Origin: Streptomyces werraensis
Lineage (GTDB): Bacteria > Actinomycetota > Actinomycetes > Streptomycetales > Streptomycetaceae
Assembly: GCA_014656175.1 (NCBI GenBank)
Contig: BNBX01000001.1
Coordinates: 248,001 to 312,000, forward strand
Direction of reading: 5' to 3'
Length of the DNA stretch: 64,000 nt
The translations under genes and the position numbers were made by a program. Shown here in pieces: positions 57,450 through 64,000 of this stretch. Within the stretch, counting starts at the first letter, position 1; each line of letters starts with the position of its first letter. The notes under the pieces are model-generated. The model was not told where the DNA came from, did not search any database, and saw only the letters and a program-made list of their open reading frames with translations.

Positions 57450-57559
57450 GGCGTGAACTCCTTGCGCTTACGGCTCATTGGGTCCGACCCCACGCCCCGG
57501 CGGGGACTGTTTCGGCCACATCACCGGAGCGTCGGCGTGACCGTACCCTCGTTGAAAGC

Positions 57560-57591
57560 CTTACAGCAATAGTCGTGAAAGCGTCGGCAAG
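57560..57591 (-). promoter_or_regulatory. Possible MalR-type sites upstream of the amylase-pullulanase
   Basis: CTTACAGCAAT (57560-57570) differs at two places from CTTGCnGnAAG, which I recall as the MalR/Reg1 box of Streptomyces. A weaker match starts at 57581, 21 bp further on. The 304-bp gap 57450-57753 also holds the alpha-amylase terminator. Confidence 0.4.
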
Positions 57592-57705
57592 AACTTCCAG
57601 TGGGAGCTTTCCGTCAGGTGCGGACGAGTCCGGCACACAGGTGCGCCGCCGGTCGTCGGTGGGGCGGCCGGCGGCGCGGGCACTTCGGCGAGGGGCCCGT
57701 CGGGC

Positions 57706-57743
57706 TGACGTCCGGCGGCCACGGAACCGGCCGCCGGACGTCA
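57706..57743 (-). terminator. Hairpin terminator after alpha-amylase gene
   Basis: A 15-bp perfect stem (57706-57720 with 57729-57743) with an 8-nt loop lies 10 bp beyond the alpha-amylase stop. Confidence 0.8.
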
Positions 57744-57753
57744 CAGTCGTGCT

Positions 57754-59127
57754 TCAGCAGCCGCTCTTGCCGGCGTACACGGCGAGGGCGGTGTTGCTGC
57801 CGAGGGTCGCGGTGAGCCGGCCCGAACCGTCCACCGTCACCGGCTTGTTGCTCTGCACGTCGCAGTACGTGCCCGCCGGCAGGGAGGTCTGGAAGGTGCG
57901 GGTCAGCGAGCCGGACTCGTGGTTGACGGCCACGAAGCCCTTGCTGCCCCGGCCGAAGGCGATGGCGTCGCCGCCGTTGTCCCACCAGTCGGTGACGGCC
58001 TGACCGCGGGTGGCGTTGCGGAAGCCGACCATCGACTTGATCTCGGGCCAGTTGTGCTGGCACTTCCAGCCGCTCTGCCAGCAGGCGTCCACGCGGCCGC
58101 CGCCCGGAGGTCCGGCGTCGTGGTCGGTGAACTCGTAGCCGGAGTTGATGTCCGGGGCGCCGTAGGGCCAGGCCAGCATGAAGACGTTGGCCAGGGTGTA
58201 GGTGGCGTTGTCCTTGTAGCTGAGCGTGGAGCCGTTGCGCTCGGTGTCGTGATTGTCGACGAAGACGCCGGCGGAGCCGCTCTTCAGGTAGCCCCAGCCC
58301 TCGCCGTAGTTCTTCAGGTAGGCGAGGTTCTCGTTGTTGAAGACCCGCTTGAGGTCGTAGGCGTAGCGGAACTCCTGGACGTCGCCGGTGCCGGTGTACT
58401 CGGTGGGCTGGACGGCCTCGCCGGCGCCGTGGATGACCTCCTGCTTCCAGTAGACGGAGGGGTTGGCCAGGCGGGACTTGATGTCGGCCAGGTCGGCGGC
58501 GGGGATGTGCTTGGCCGCGTCGATGCGGAAGCCGTCCACGCCGAGGGAGAGCAGGTCGTTCATGTACCCGGCGATGGTCCTGCGGACGTACTCCTCGCCG
58601 GTGTCGAGGTCGGCGAGGCCGACCAGTTCGCAGTGCTGGACGTTCCAGCGGTCGCCGTAGTTGTTGATCTCCGACGTGCAGTTGTCGAAGTCGTAGGAGG
58701 AGTACAGGCCCGGGTAGGTGTACTTCGTGTACGACGAGCCGCCCGTGCCCGTGCCGTTGCCGGCGGACATGTGGTTGATCACGGTGTCGACGACGACCTT
58801 CACACCGGCCGCGTGACACGTGTCCACCATGCTCTTGAAGGCGGCGCGGTCGCCGAGACGCCCGGCGATCCTGTAACTGACGGGCTGGTACGACGTCCAC
58901 CACTGCGAGCCCTGTATGTGCTCGGCGGGCGGGGAGACCTGCACGTAGCCGTAGCCCGCGGGTCCGAGGGTGGTGGTGCACTCACGGGCGACCGAGGCGA
59001 AGTTCCACTCGAAGAGGACGGCCGTGACGTCCTTGGAGCCGGGCGGGGACGCCTCTGCAACTGTCGGGGTCATGACAGCCGAGGCGGCCGCGAGGGCGGC
59101 GATCCCGGCGAGGGTTCTGCGTGCCAT
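57754..59127 (-). CDS. aml: Secreted alpha-amylase
   Basis: This 457-aa GH13 amylase of the animal/Streptomyces type hydrolyses starch outside the cell. The signal peptide is [20 protein letters not shown], ending near TVAEA. Family motifs are [20 protein letters not shown] (nucleophile Asp), [10 protein letters not shown] (acid/base Glu) and [11 protein letters not shown]. There is no starch-binding domain; several Cys suggest disulfides. ATG 59127 is chosen over 59145 because AAGGA lies 8-10 nt upstream. A -10-like TAACAT is at 59223-59228 and MalR-like boxes lie at 59187-59218. Confidence 0.95.
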   Translation of the reverse strand: MARRTLAGIAALAAASAVMTPTVAEASPPGSKDVTAVLFEWNFASVARECTTTLGPAGYGYVQVSPPAEHIQGSQWWTSYQPVSYRIAGRLGDRAAFKSMVDTCHAAGVKVVVDTVINHMSAGNGTGTGGSSYTKYTYPGLYSSYDFDNCTSEINNYGDRWNVQHCELVGLADLDTGEEYVRRTIAGYMNDLLSLGVDGFRIDAAKHIPAADLADIKSRLANPSVYWKQEVIHGAGEAVQPTEYTGTGDVQEFRYAYDLKRVFNNENLAYLKNYGEGWGYLKSGSAGVFVDNHDTERNGSTLSYKDNATYTLANVFMLAWPYGAPDINSGYEFTDHDAGPPGGGRVDACWQSGWKCQHNWPEIKSMVGFRNATRGQAVTDWWDNGGDAIAFGRGSKGFVAVNHESGSLTRTFQTSLPAGTYCDVQSNKPVTVDGSGRLTATLGSNTALAVYAGKSGC

Positions 59128-59186
59128 GTGGGCATCCTTCTTCATCGAAGGGTGTGGGGAGTGCCGGCACAGGTTGGTTGAATCTT

Positions 59187-59218
59187 CTTGCAGAAAGGTT
59201 CAGCAACCTTGCGGCAAC
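59187..59218 (-). promoter_or_regulatory. Paired MalR-type operator of the alpha-amylase gene
   Basis: CTTGCAGAAAG (59187-59197) fits CTTGCnGnAAG exactly and CTTGCGGCAAC (59208-59218) fits with one change. Their starts are 21 bp apart, two helical turns. They lie just downstream of the putative -10, where a LacI-type repressor would block transcription. Confidence 0.65.
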
Positions 59219-59230
59219 GCAGATGTTAGA

Positions 59231-59258
59231 GGCCCGCAACCCGAAAGGGCAGCGGGCC
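59231..59258 (-). terminator. Hairpin after aglA
   Basis: A 7-bp stem (59231-59237 with 59252-59258), with a further CCC-GGG pairing inside, lies 41-68 bp past the aglA stop. Confidence 0.5.
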
Positions 59259-59298
59259 GTACCAACTTGAAGGAAAAAAGTTGCGAGGCGTACGACCG

Positions 59299-60990
59299 TC
59301 AGGCCGTCGTCCACCACACGGTCGTGTCGGCCGCGACCACGGCCTCGCCGCCCCTCTCCTCCACCTCGCCGCTGGTGATCAGCACCCGTCCGTAGGCGGG
59401 CACGGTCACCGGAGCGCCCGTGGTGTTGGCGACGCACACGAAGTCACCACGCCGGAAGGCCAGCACGCCCTCGGGCGCCGTCAGCCACTCCACCGCGTCG
59501 CCCGCGCCCAGGTCCGCCTGCTCGCGGCGCACGGCGAGCGCCGAGCGGTACATCTCCAGCGTGGAGCCGGGCACGCCGGTCTGCGCCTCGACGCTCAGCT
59601 CTCCCCAGCCCTCCGGCTGCGGCAGCCAGCTGCCACCGTCGCCGAAGCCGTAGCTGGACCCCTCGCGGGTCCACGGGATCGGCACGCGGCAGCCGTCGCG
59701 GAAGCCGTCCTGGCCCGCGCCGCGGAAGTACGCCGGGTCCTGGCGCACCTCGTCCGGCAGGTCGACGACGTCCGGCAGACCGAGCTCCTCGCCCTGGTAG
59801 ACGTAGGCCGAGCCGGGCAGCGCCAGCATCAGCAGGGTCGCCGCGCGGGCGCGGCGCAGGCCCAGCTCACGGTCGCCGGCCTCGCGGATCTGGGTGCCGA
59901 GCCCCGCCGGGTTGGCGAAGCGGGTGGCGTGCCGGGTGACGTCGTGGTTGGACAGCACCCAGGTGGCCGGGGCGCCCACCGGGCGCATCGAGTCCAGGGT
60001 GCGGTCGACGACCTCGCGCAGCTCGGCCGCGTCCCAGTGGGTCGCCAGGTACTGGAAGTTGAACGCCTGGTGCAGCTCGTCCGGGCGGACGTAGTTGGCG
60101 GTGCGCTCGACGGTCGGCGTCCACGCCTCGGCCACGAAGATCCGCTCGCCGGAGTACTCGTCGAGGATGAGGCGCCACTGCCGGTAGATGTCGTGCACGC
60201 CGTCCTGGTCGAAGAACGGGGTGACATCGTTGCCCAGCAGCCGCATCTCGTCGTGCGAGCCCAGGTCCGGCAGGCCCTCGGCCTTCACCATGCCGTGGGC
60301 CACGTCGATGCGGAAGCCGTCGACGCCCATGTCCAGCCAGAAGCGCAGGATGGAGCGGAACTCGTCGCCGACCGCCGGGTGCTCCCAGTTGAAGTCGGGC
60401 TGCTCGGGCGCGAAGAGGTGCAGGTACCACTCGCCGGGGGTGCCGTCGGGCTCGGTGACCCGGGTCCAGGCCGGACCGCCGAAGATCGACTCCCAGTCGT
60501 TGGGCGGCAGTTCGCCGTTCTCGCCCTTGCCGGGGCGGAAGTGGTAGCGCTCACGCAGCGGCGAGCCGGGACCCTCGGCGAGGGCGCGCTTGAACCACTC
60601 GTGCTGGTCGGAGGAGTGGTTGGGCACCAGGTCGACGATGATCCGCAGGCCCAGCGTGTGCGCGTCGCGGATCAGCGCGTCCGCGTCGAGCAGGGTGCCG
60701 AACATCGGGTCGACGGCGCGGTAGTCGGCGACGTCGTAGCCGGCGTCGGCCTGCGGGGAGGCGTAGAAGGGGCTCAGCCACACGGCGTCCACACCGAGGT
60801 CGCGCAGGTACGGCAGACGGGAGCGGATGCCTTCCAGGTCGCCCATGCCGTCGCCGTTGCTGTCGGCGAAGCTGCGCGGGTACACCTGGTAGATCACCGC
60901 GTCCCGCCACCAGTCACGGCGCCGCGCGACGGTGGCGACGGCCGAGTCGGTCGTGGGGGTCGGGGCCGGGGCGGCGGAGTGCTGGCTCAT
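59299..60990 (-). CDS. aglA: Cytoplasmic alpha-glucosidase (GH13)
   Basis: AglA splits maltose and maltodextrins taken up by MalEFG into glucose. The 563-aa protein has no signal peptide. GH13 motifs are VIYQVYPRSFADSNGDGMGD, IIVDLVPNHSS, DGFRIDVAHGM (nucleophile Asp), FVAEAWTP (acid/base Glu) and VLSNHDVTRH. The ATG at 60990 follows AAGGACGAC. It lies 183 bp after malG on the same strand and completes the malEFG-aglA set. Confidence 0.95.
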   Translation of the reverse strand: MSQHSAAPAPTPTTDSAVATVARRRDWWRDAVIYQVYPRSFADSNGDGMGDLEGIRSRLPYLRDLGVDAVWLSPFYASPQADAGYDVADYRAVDPMFGTLLDADALIRDAHTLGLRIIVDLVPNHSSDQHEWFKRALAEGPGSPLRERYHFRPGKGENGELPPNDWESIFGGPAWTRVTEPDGTPGEWYLHLFAPEQPDFNWEHPAVGDEFRSILRFWLDMGVDGFRIDVAHGMVKAEGLPDLGSHDEMRLLGNDVTPFFDQDGVHDIYRQWRLILDEYSGERIFVAEAWTPTVERTANYVRPDELHQAFNFQYLATHWDAAELREVVDRTLDSMRPVGAPATWVLSNHDVTRHATRFANPAGLGTQIREAGDRELGLRRARAATLLMLALPGSAYVYQGEELGLPDVVDLPDEVRQDPAYFRGAGQDGFRDGCRVPIPWTREGSSYGFGDGGSWLPQPEGWGELSVEAQTGVPGSTLEMYRSALAVRREQADLGAGDAVEWLTAPEGVLAFRRGDFVCVANTTGAPVTVPAYGRVLITSGEVEERGGEAVVAADTTVWWTTA

Positions 60991-61101
60991 GTCGTCCTTG
61001 GTACGAGTTCGGGCAGGGAAGCGGAGTGGAGGCGGCCGCGATGACAGCGGGGTCGGATGGCCACGCGGCCGCCTCGGACCCAGGGAGGGGCGAACGCCCC
61101 C

Positions 61102-61121
61102 AGGGGCGCGGGGCTCTGCGC
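61102..61121. repeat. Copy of a dispersed intergenic motif (reverse orientation)
   Basis: The minus strand reads GCGCAGAGCCCCGCGCCCCT with two changes from the copy at 21359-21378. It lies in the malG-aglA gap. Confidence 0.5.
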
Positions 61122-61173
61122 GACCGGCCACGACGAAGCCGCAGCCGGCCGACGGCAGTCACCCCGAACGGCG

Positions 61174-62088
61174 TTACCCCTTGGTGCCACCGGCCGTCAG
61201 GCCGGCGACGAGGTTCTTCTGCACGAGATAGAAGAACGCGGACACGGGTATCGCGATCAGCACCGCCGTCGCGGCCATCAGGTTCCGCTGGGCGTCGTGC
61301 TCACTCACGAAACTCTGCAGACCCACCGCCAGCGTGTACTTCTTGTCGTCCAGCATGAACGTCGTGGCGAACGCGACCTCGCCGAACGCGGTGATGAAGC
61401 TGTAGAACGCCGCGACCGCGAGCCCCGGCTTGGCGAGCGGCAGGATCAGCCGCGCGAACGTGCCGAACGGGGTCAGTCCGTCGACGCGTCCCGCCTCGTC
61501 GATCTCGAACGGGATGGTGTCGAAATAGCCCTTCATCAGCCAGGCGCAGTACGGCACCGCCGTGGAGCAGTACACGAGGATCAGGCCGAGGTAGCTGTCG
61601 ATGAGCCGCAGGTCCGACAGGATCTGGTACATCGGGACCATCAGCACGGCCACCGGGAACATCTGGGTGACCAGCAGCACCCACATGAACTTCTTGTAGC
61701 CCGGGAAGCGCATGCGGGAGACCGCGTAGCCGGTGGTGGCCGCCACCAGGACGCCGATGACCGTGGTGCCGAGCGAGACGATCAGCGAGCTCTTCAGCCA
61801 GTCGAAGAAGTTCGTGTTCTGCAGCACGAACGAGTAGTTGTCCAGTGTCATTTTGCCCCAGATCCCACCGGGACGCAGATAGTCGTCCTTGTCGGGGCCC
61901 AGGGACAGGAACACCAGCCAGGCGACCGGGAACAGCGCGATCAGGCTGGCCACGATCAGGATGCCGTGGGAGGTGAGACGGCCCAGGGGGCTGACCTCAC
62001 CGCGCCGGCGGCCCTTGCGGGGCGCGGCGGTCGGCGCGTCGGCCGGCCGGCCGGCCTCGGCGGCGGTGGGGAGGGTCGAGGTGCTCAT
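61174..62088 (-). CDS. malG: Maltose/maltodextrin ABC permease MalG
   Basis: This 304-aa inner-membrane subunit has six predicted helices (first ILIVASLIALFPVAWLVFLS). The conserved EAA loop is IPFEIDEAGRVDGLTPFGTF followed by ARLILPLAKPG, which contacts the ATPase MsiK in Streptomyces, not encoded here. The N-terminal ~35 residues are a polar cytoplasmic extension. It begins 13 bp after malF on the same strand, so both are translated from one mRNA. Confidence 0.95.
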   Translation of the reverse strand: MSTSTLPTAAEAGRPADAPTAAPRKGRRRGEVSPLGRLTSHGILIVASLIALFPVAWLVFLSLGPDKDDYLRPGGIWGKMTLDNYSFVLQNTNFFDWLKSSLIVSLGTTVIGVLVAATTGYAVSRMRFPGYKKFMWVLLVTQMFPVAVLMVPMYQILSDLRLIDSYLGLILVYCSTAVPYCAWLMKGYFDTIPFEIDEAGRVDGLTPFGTFARLILPLAKPGLAVAAFYSFITAFGEVAFATTFMLDDKKYTLAVGLQSFVSEHDAQRNLMAATAVLIAIPVSAFFYLVQKNLVAGLTAGGTKG

Positions 62089-62101
62089 GAAGACTCCCGC
62101 C

Positions 62102-63106
62102 TCAGATCGCGAGCTGCTGGTCGTTGCGGTTCAGCCAGCGGCGGTAGAAGGACGTGAAGACGATCAGGATGGCCAGCAGCAGCATGCCGTAGGCAGCGGA
62201 CTCGGCGAACTCGCGCGGCTGCTGTCCGAAGCCGAGCTGGTAGGCCCAGGTCACGAGGATCTGGGCGTCCGGCGCGGTGTTGCCGAACAGCAGGAAGATG
62301 ATCGCGAACTGGTTGAACGTCCAGATGATGCCGAGCAGCACCACGGTGGAGCTGACCGAGCGCAGGCCGGGCAGGGTGACATGGCGGAACCGCTGCCAGG
62401 CGCTCGCGCCGTCCATCTCGGCGGCCTCGTAGAGGCTGCTGTCGATGGACTGCAGTCCGCCGAGCAGGGAGACCATCATGAACGGCACACCGCACCAGGT
62501 GTTGACCATGATCGCGGCGAACCGCTGCCAGAAGGAGTCCTCCAGCCACGCCGGGGTGGGCAGGCCGAGGAGGTCGAGGCCGGAGTTGATGATCCCGGCG
62601 TCGGCGAGCATGAAGCGCCAGCCGAAGACGGTGACGAAGGTCGGCACGGCCCACGGCAGGATGAGGATCAGCCGGTAGAAGGTGCGGCCGCGCAGCTTCT
62701 GGTTGAGCAGCAGCGCGAGGCCCAGGCCGATGCCGTAGTGCAGGGCGACACAGGCGGCCGTCCACACGATCGTCCAGATGAAGTGCGACCAGAACCGGTC
62801 GTAGGCGGTCTCGCCCCACAGGATCTCGGCGTAGTTGTCGATGCCGATGAACTTGTAGGTGGCCTCGATCTCGTTGACGCCGATGGTGCGCGCCGAGTTG
62901 AGGCTGTCCGCGTCGGTGAGCGTGAGGTAGAAGCCGTAACCCAGGGGGTACAGGACGATGACGCCGAGCACGACGGCCACCGGCGCGATCATGGCGTAGG
63001 CGTACCAGTGCTTCTGGTAGGAGTGCTTCAGGCGCTGGCCCAGCCCGGGGCGGGGCGCGCGGTCACCGCGGCGCTTGCCGGTCGCGCGGTCGATGGCGAC
63101 TGTCAT
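62102..63106 (-). CDS. malF: Maltose/maltodextrin ABC permease MalF
   Basis: This 334-aa permease partners MalG. It has about six helices (YAMIAPVAVVLGVIVLYPLGY first) and its EAA loop is SLYEAAEMDGASAWQRFRHV followed by TLPGLRS. The periplasmic loop is short compared with E. coli MalF. The ATG at 63106 follows AGAAGG. It lies 97 bp after malE; a hairpin in that gap may lower its expression relative to malE. Confidence 0.95.
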   Translation of the reverse strand: MTVAIDRATGKRRGDRAPRPGLGQRLKHSYQKHWYAYAMIAPVAVVLGVIVLYPLGYGFYLTLTDADSLNSARTIGVNEIEATYKFIGIDNYAEILWGETAYDRFWSHFIWTIVWTAACVALHYGIGLGLALLLNQKLRGRTFYRLILILPWAVPTFVTVFGWRFMLADAGIINSGLDLLGLPTPAWLEDSFWQRFAAIMVNTWCGVPFMMVSLLGGLQSIDSSLYEAAEMDGASAWQRFRHVTLPGLRSVSSTVVLLGIIWTFNQFAIIFLLFGNTAPDAQILVTWAYQLGFGQQPREFAESAAYGMLLLAILIVFTSFYRRWLNRNDQQLAI

Positions 63107-63153
63107 GGTTCGGCACCTTCTGGATGATCAAGGAGTACGGCACACAGGCCGGC

Positions 63154-63194
63154 GGCCGCCGGACCCTCCCCTCCTGGAAGCGGGTCCGGCGGCC
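63154..63194 (-). terminator. Intercistronic hairpin between malE and malF
   Basis: A 13-bp perfect stem (63154-63166 with 63182-63194) with a 15-nt loop starts 9 bp past the malE stop. It is likely an RNA stabiliser or partial terminator that favours MalE over the permeases. Confidence 0.7.
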
Positions 63195-63203
63195 ACACGG
63201 GCA

Positions 63204-64000
63204 TTACTTGGAGAAGTCCGGCACCAGCTTGGTGAACGCGGCCTCCGCGTCGCTCAGACCCTTGTCCAGGGACTCCTTGCCGCTGGCGATCTGCGGCAGC
63301 TCGTCGTCCATCGGGCCCCACAGGGAGCTGTACTCGGGCAGCGCCGGGCGCGGCTGGGCGGCCGAGAGGACCGTCTGGTAGCCGGCGATGCCGGGGTCGG
63401 CCTTGACCTGCTCGGTGTAGGCGTCGTCGCGCGTCGGCAGCGTGGAGTTCTTCAGCGCGATGGTCTCCTGCGCCTTCGCCGAGGTCATGAACTTCACGAA
63501 CTTCAGCGCGGCCTCCTGCTTCTCCTTGCTGGAGCCGGCGTAGACCGAGAGGTTGTGACCGCCGGTGGGGGCGCCCGCCTTGCCCGCGGAGCCGGCCGGG
63601 ACGGTGGCGATGCCGAGGTTGTTCTTGTCCTTGAAGGCGGAGCCCTTGTAGAAGTTGGTGATCTCCCACGGGCCCTGGATGATCGAGGCGACCTTGCCGT
63701 TGACGAACGCGTCCTGGATGTGGGCGTAGGCGTCGGCGGTCACGTCGGCCTTGTGCAGGCCCTTGCCCTCGAAGAGGCTCAGCCAGGTGCCGTAGCCCTT
63801 CTTGGCCTCGGCGGACTTGATCGTGATCTTCTTGGCCTCGGCGTCGACCATGTCGGTGCCCTCGCCGTAGAGGAACGGCTGGGCGTAGTAGCCGGCCGTG
63901 GAGCCCCAGTAGCCGTCGACGCCGGTCTTCGCCTTGATCGTGGCGGCGGCCTTCTTCAGGTCATCCCAGGTCTTGGGGGTCTCGACGCCGGCCTTGGCGA
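63204..64000 (-). CDS. malE: Maltose/maltodextrin-binding lipoprotein MalE, C-terminal part
   Basis: Only the last ~265 residues lie in the window; the signal and N-terminus are beyond 64000. TPKTWDDLKKAAATIKAKTG, YAQPFLYGEGTDMVD, IIQGPWEITNFYKG and NLSVYAGSSKEKQEAALKFV are typical of family 1 solute-binding proteins for maltodextrins. It delivers maltodextrin to MalFG. The remaining upstream part should include the lipobox and promoter with MalR sites. Confidence 0.95.
   Translation of the reverse strand, partial: AKAGVETPKTWDDLKKAAATIKAKTGVDGYWGSTAGYYAQPFLYGEGTDMVDAEAKKITIKSAEAKKGYGTWLSLFEGKGLHKADVTADAYAHIQDAFVNGKVASIIQGPWEITNFYKGSAFKDKNNLGIATVPAGSAGKAGAPTGGHNLSVYAGSSKEKQEAALKFVKFMTSAKAQETIALKNSTLPTRDDAYTEQVKADPGIAGYQTVLSAAQPRPALPEYSSLWGPMDDELPQIASGKESLDKGLSDAEAAFTKLVPDFSK

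Overview
The window is high-GC actinobacterial chromosome, almost certainly Streptomyces. It shows about 70 % GC with strong third-position G/C bias, many GTG and TTG starts, long GC-rich terminator hairpins, and a gene order that I recognise from memory as the S. coelicolor SCO2166-SCO2231 region (pspA, pepA, lpdA, sucB, aceE, lipB, lipA, glnA, glnII, aglA, malGFE). It is core genome. I see no mobile element, prophage, CRISPR array, rRNA or tRNA.

Layout. 1-2 kb: start of a sensor kinase, then pspAA and pspA (envelope stress, minus strand). 2-11 kb: a DUF3043 membrane protein, a methyltransferase that may start at CTG, the lower-ligand and loop-assembly genes of cobalamin synthesis (cobU fused to a degenerate metallo-beta-lactamase domain, cobT, cobS), an RDD protein and a GH114 lipoprotein. 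11-20 kb: pepA, lpdA, sucB, a GntR regulator and aceE, which together look like a pyruvate dehydrogenase locus with a perfect palindrome over the aceE promoter. 20-29 kb: a WYL regulator, an amidase with a small overlapping membrane ORF, a MarP-like protease, a GNAT, a TIGR01777 epimerase, a flavin amine oxidase and an HTH/TPR regulator. 29-35 kb: lipB, lipA, a 66-aa ORF, DUF4191, RDD and glnA. The order epimerase-lipB-lipA-DUF4191-RDD-glnA matches the Rv2216-Rv2220 region of Mycobacterium as I recall it.

35-46 kb: an FtsX/ABC exporter, a small membrane-anchored protein and a response regulator/histidine kinase pair on the minus strand; then an ArsC/Spx-like protein, a secreted double-psi-barrel protein, glnII, a possible leader peptide with an orphan OmpR-type DNA-binding protein, and an epimerase. 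46-52 kb: a secreted DUF1996 protein, a lipoprotein, a membrane protein with a sigma-like N-terminus, a TetR regulator and a CHMI-type isomerase. 52-64 kb, minus strand: maltodextrin utilisation, with malE-malF-malG-aglA (import and intracellular alpha-glucosidase), a secreted alpha-amylase and a 1802-aa secreted amylase-pullulanase.

How the genes work together. Three themes recur: 2-oxoacid dehydrogenases with their lipoyl cofactor (lpdA, sucB, aceE, lipA, lipB); nitrogen assimilation (glnA, glnII and a third GlnR-like site before the 66-aa ORF); and starch degradation (two secreted amylolytic enzymes with MalR-like boxes, the MalEFG transporter and AglA). Several genes carry a -10-like TAnnnT 6-8 nt before the start codon and no Shine-Dalgarno, which suggests frequent leaderless mRNAs.
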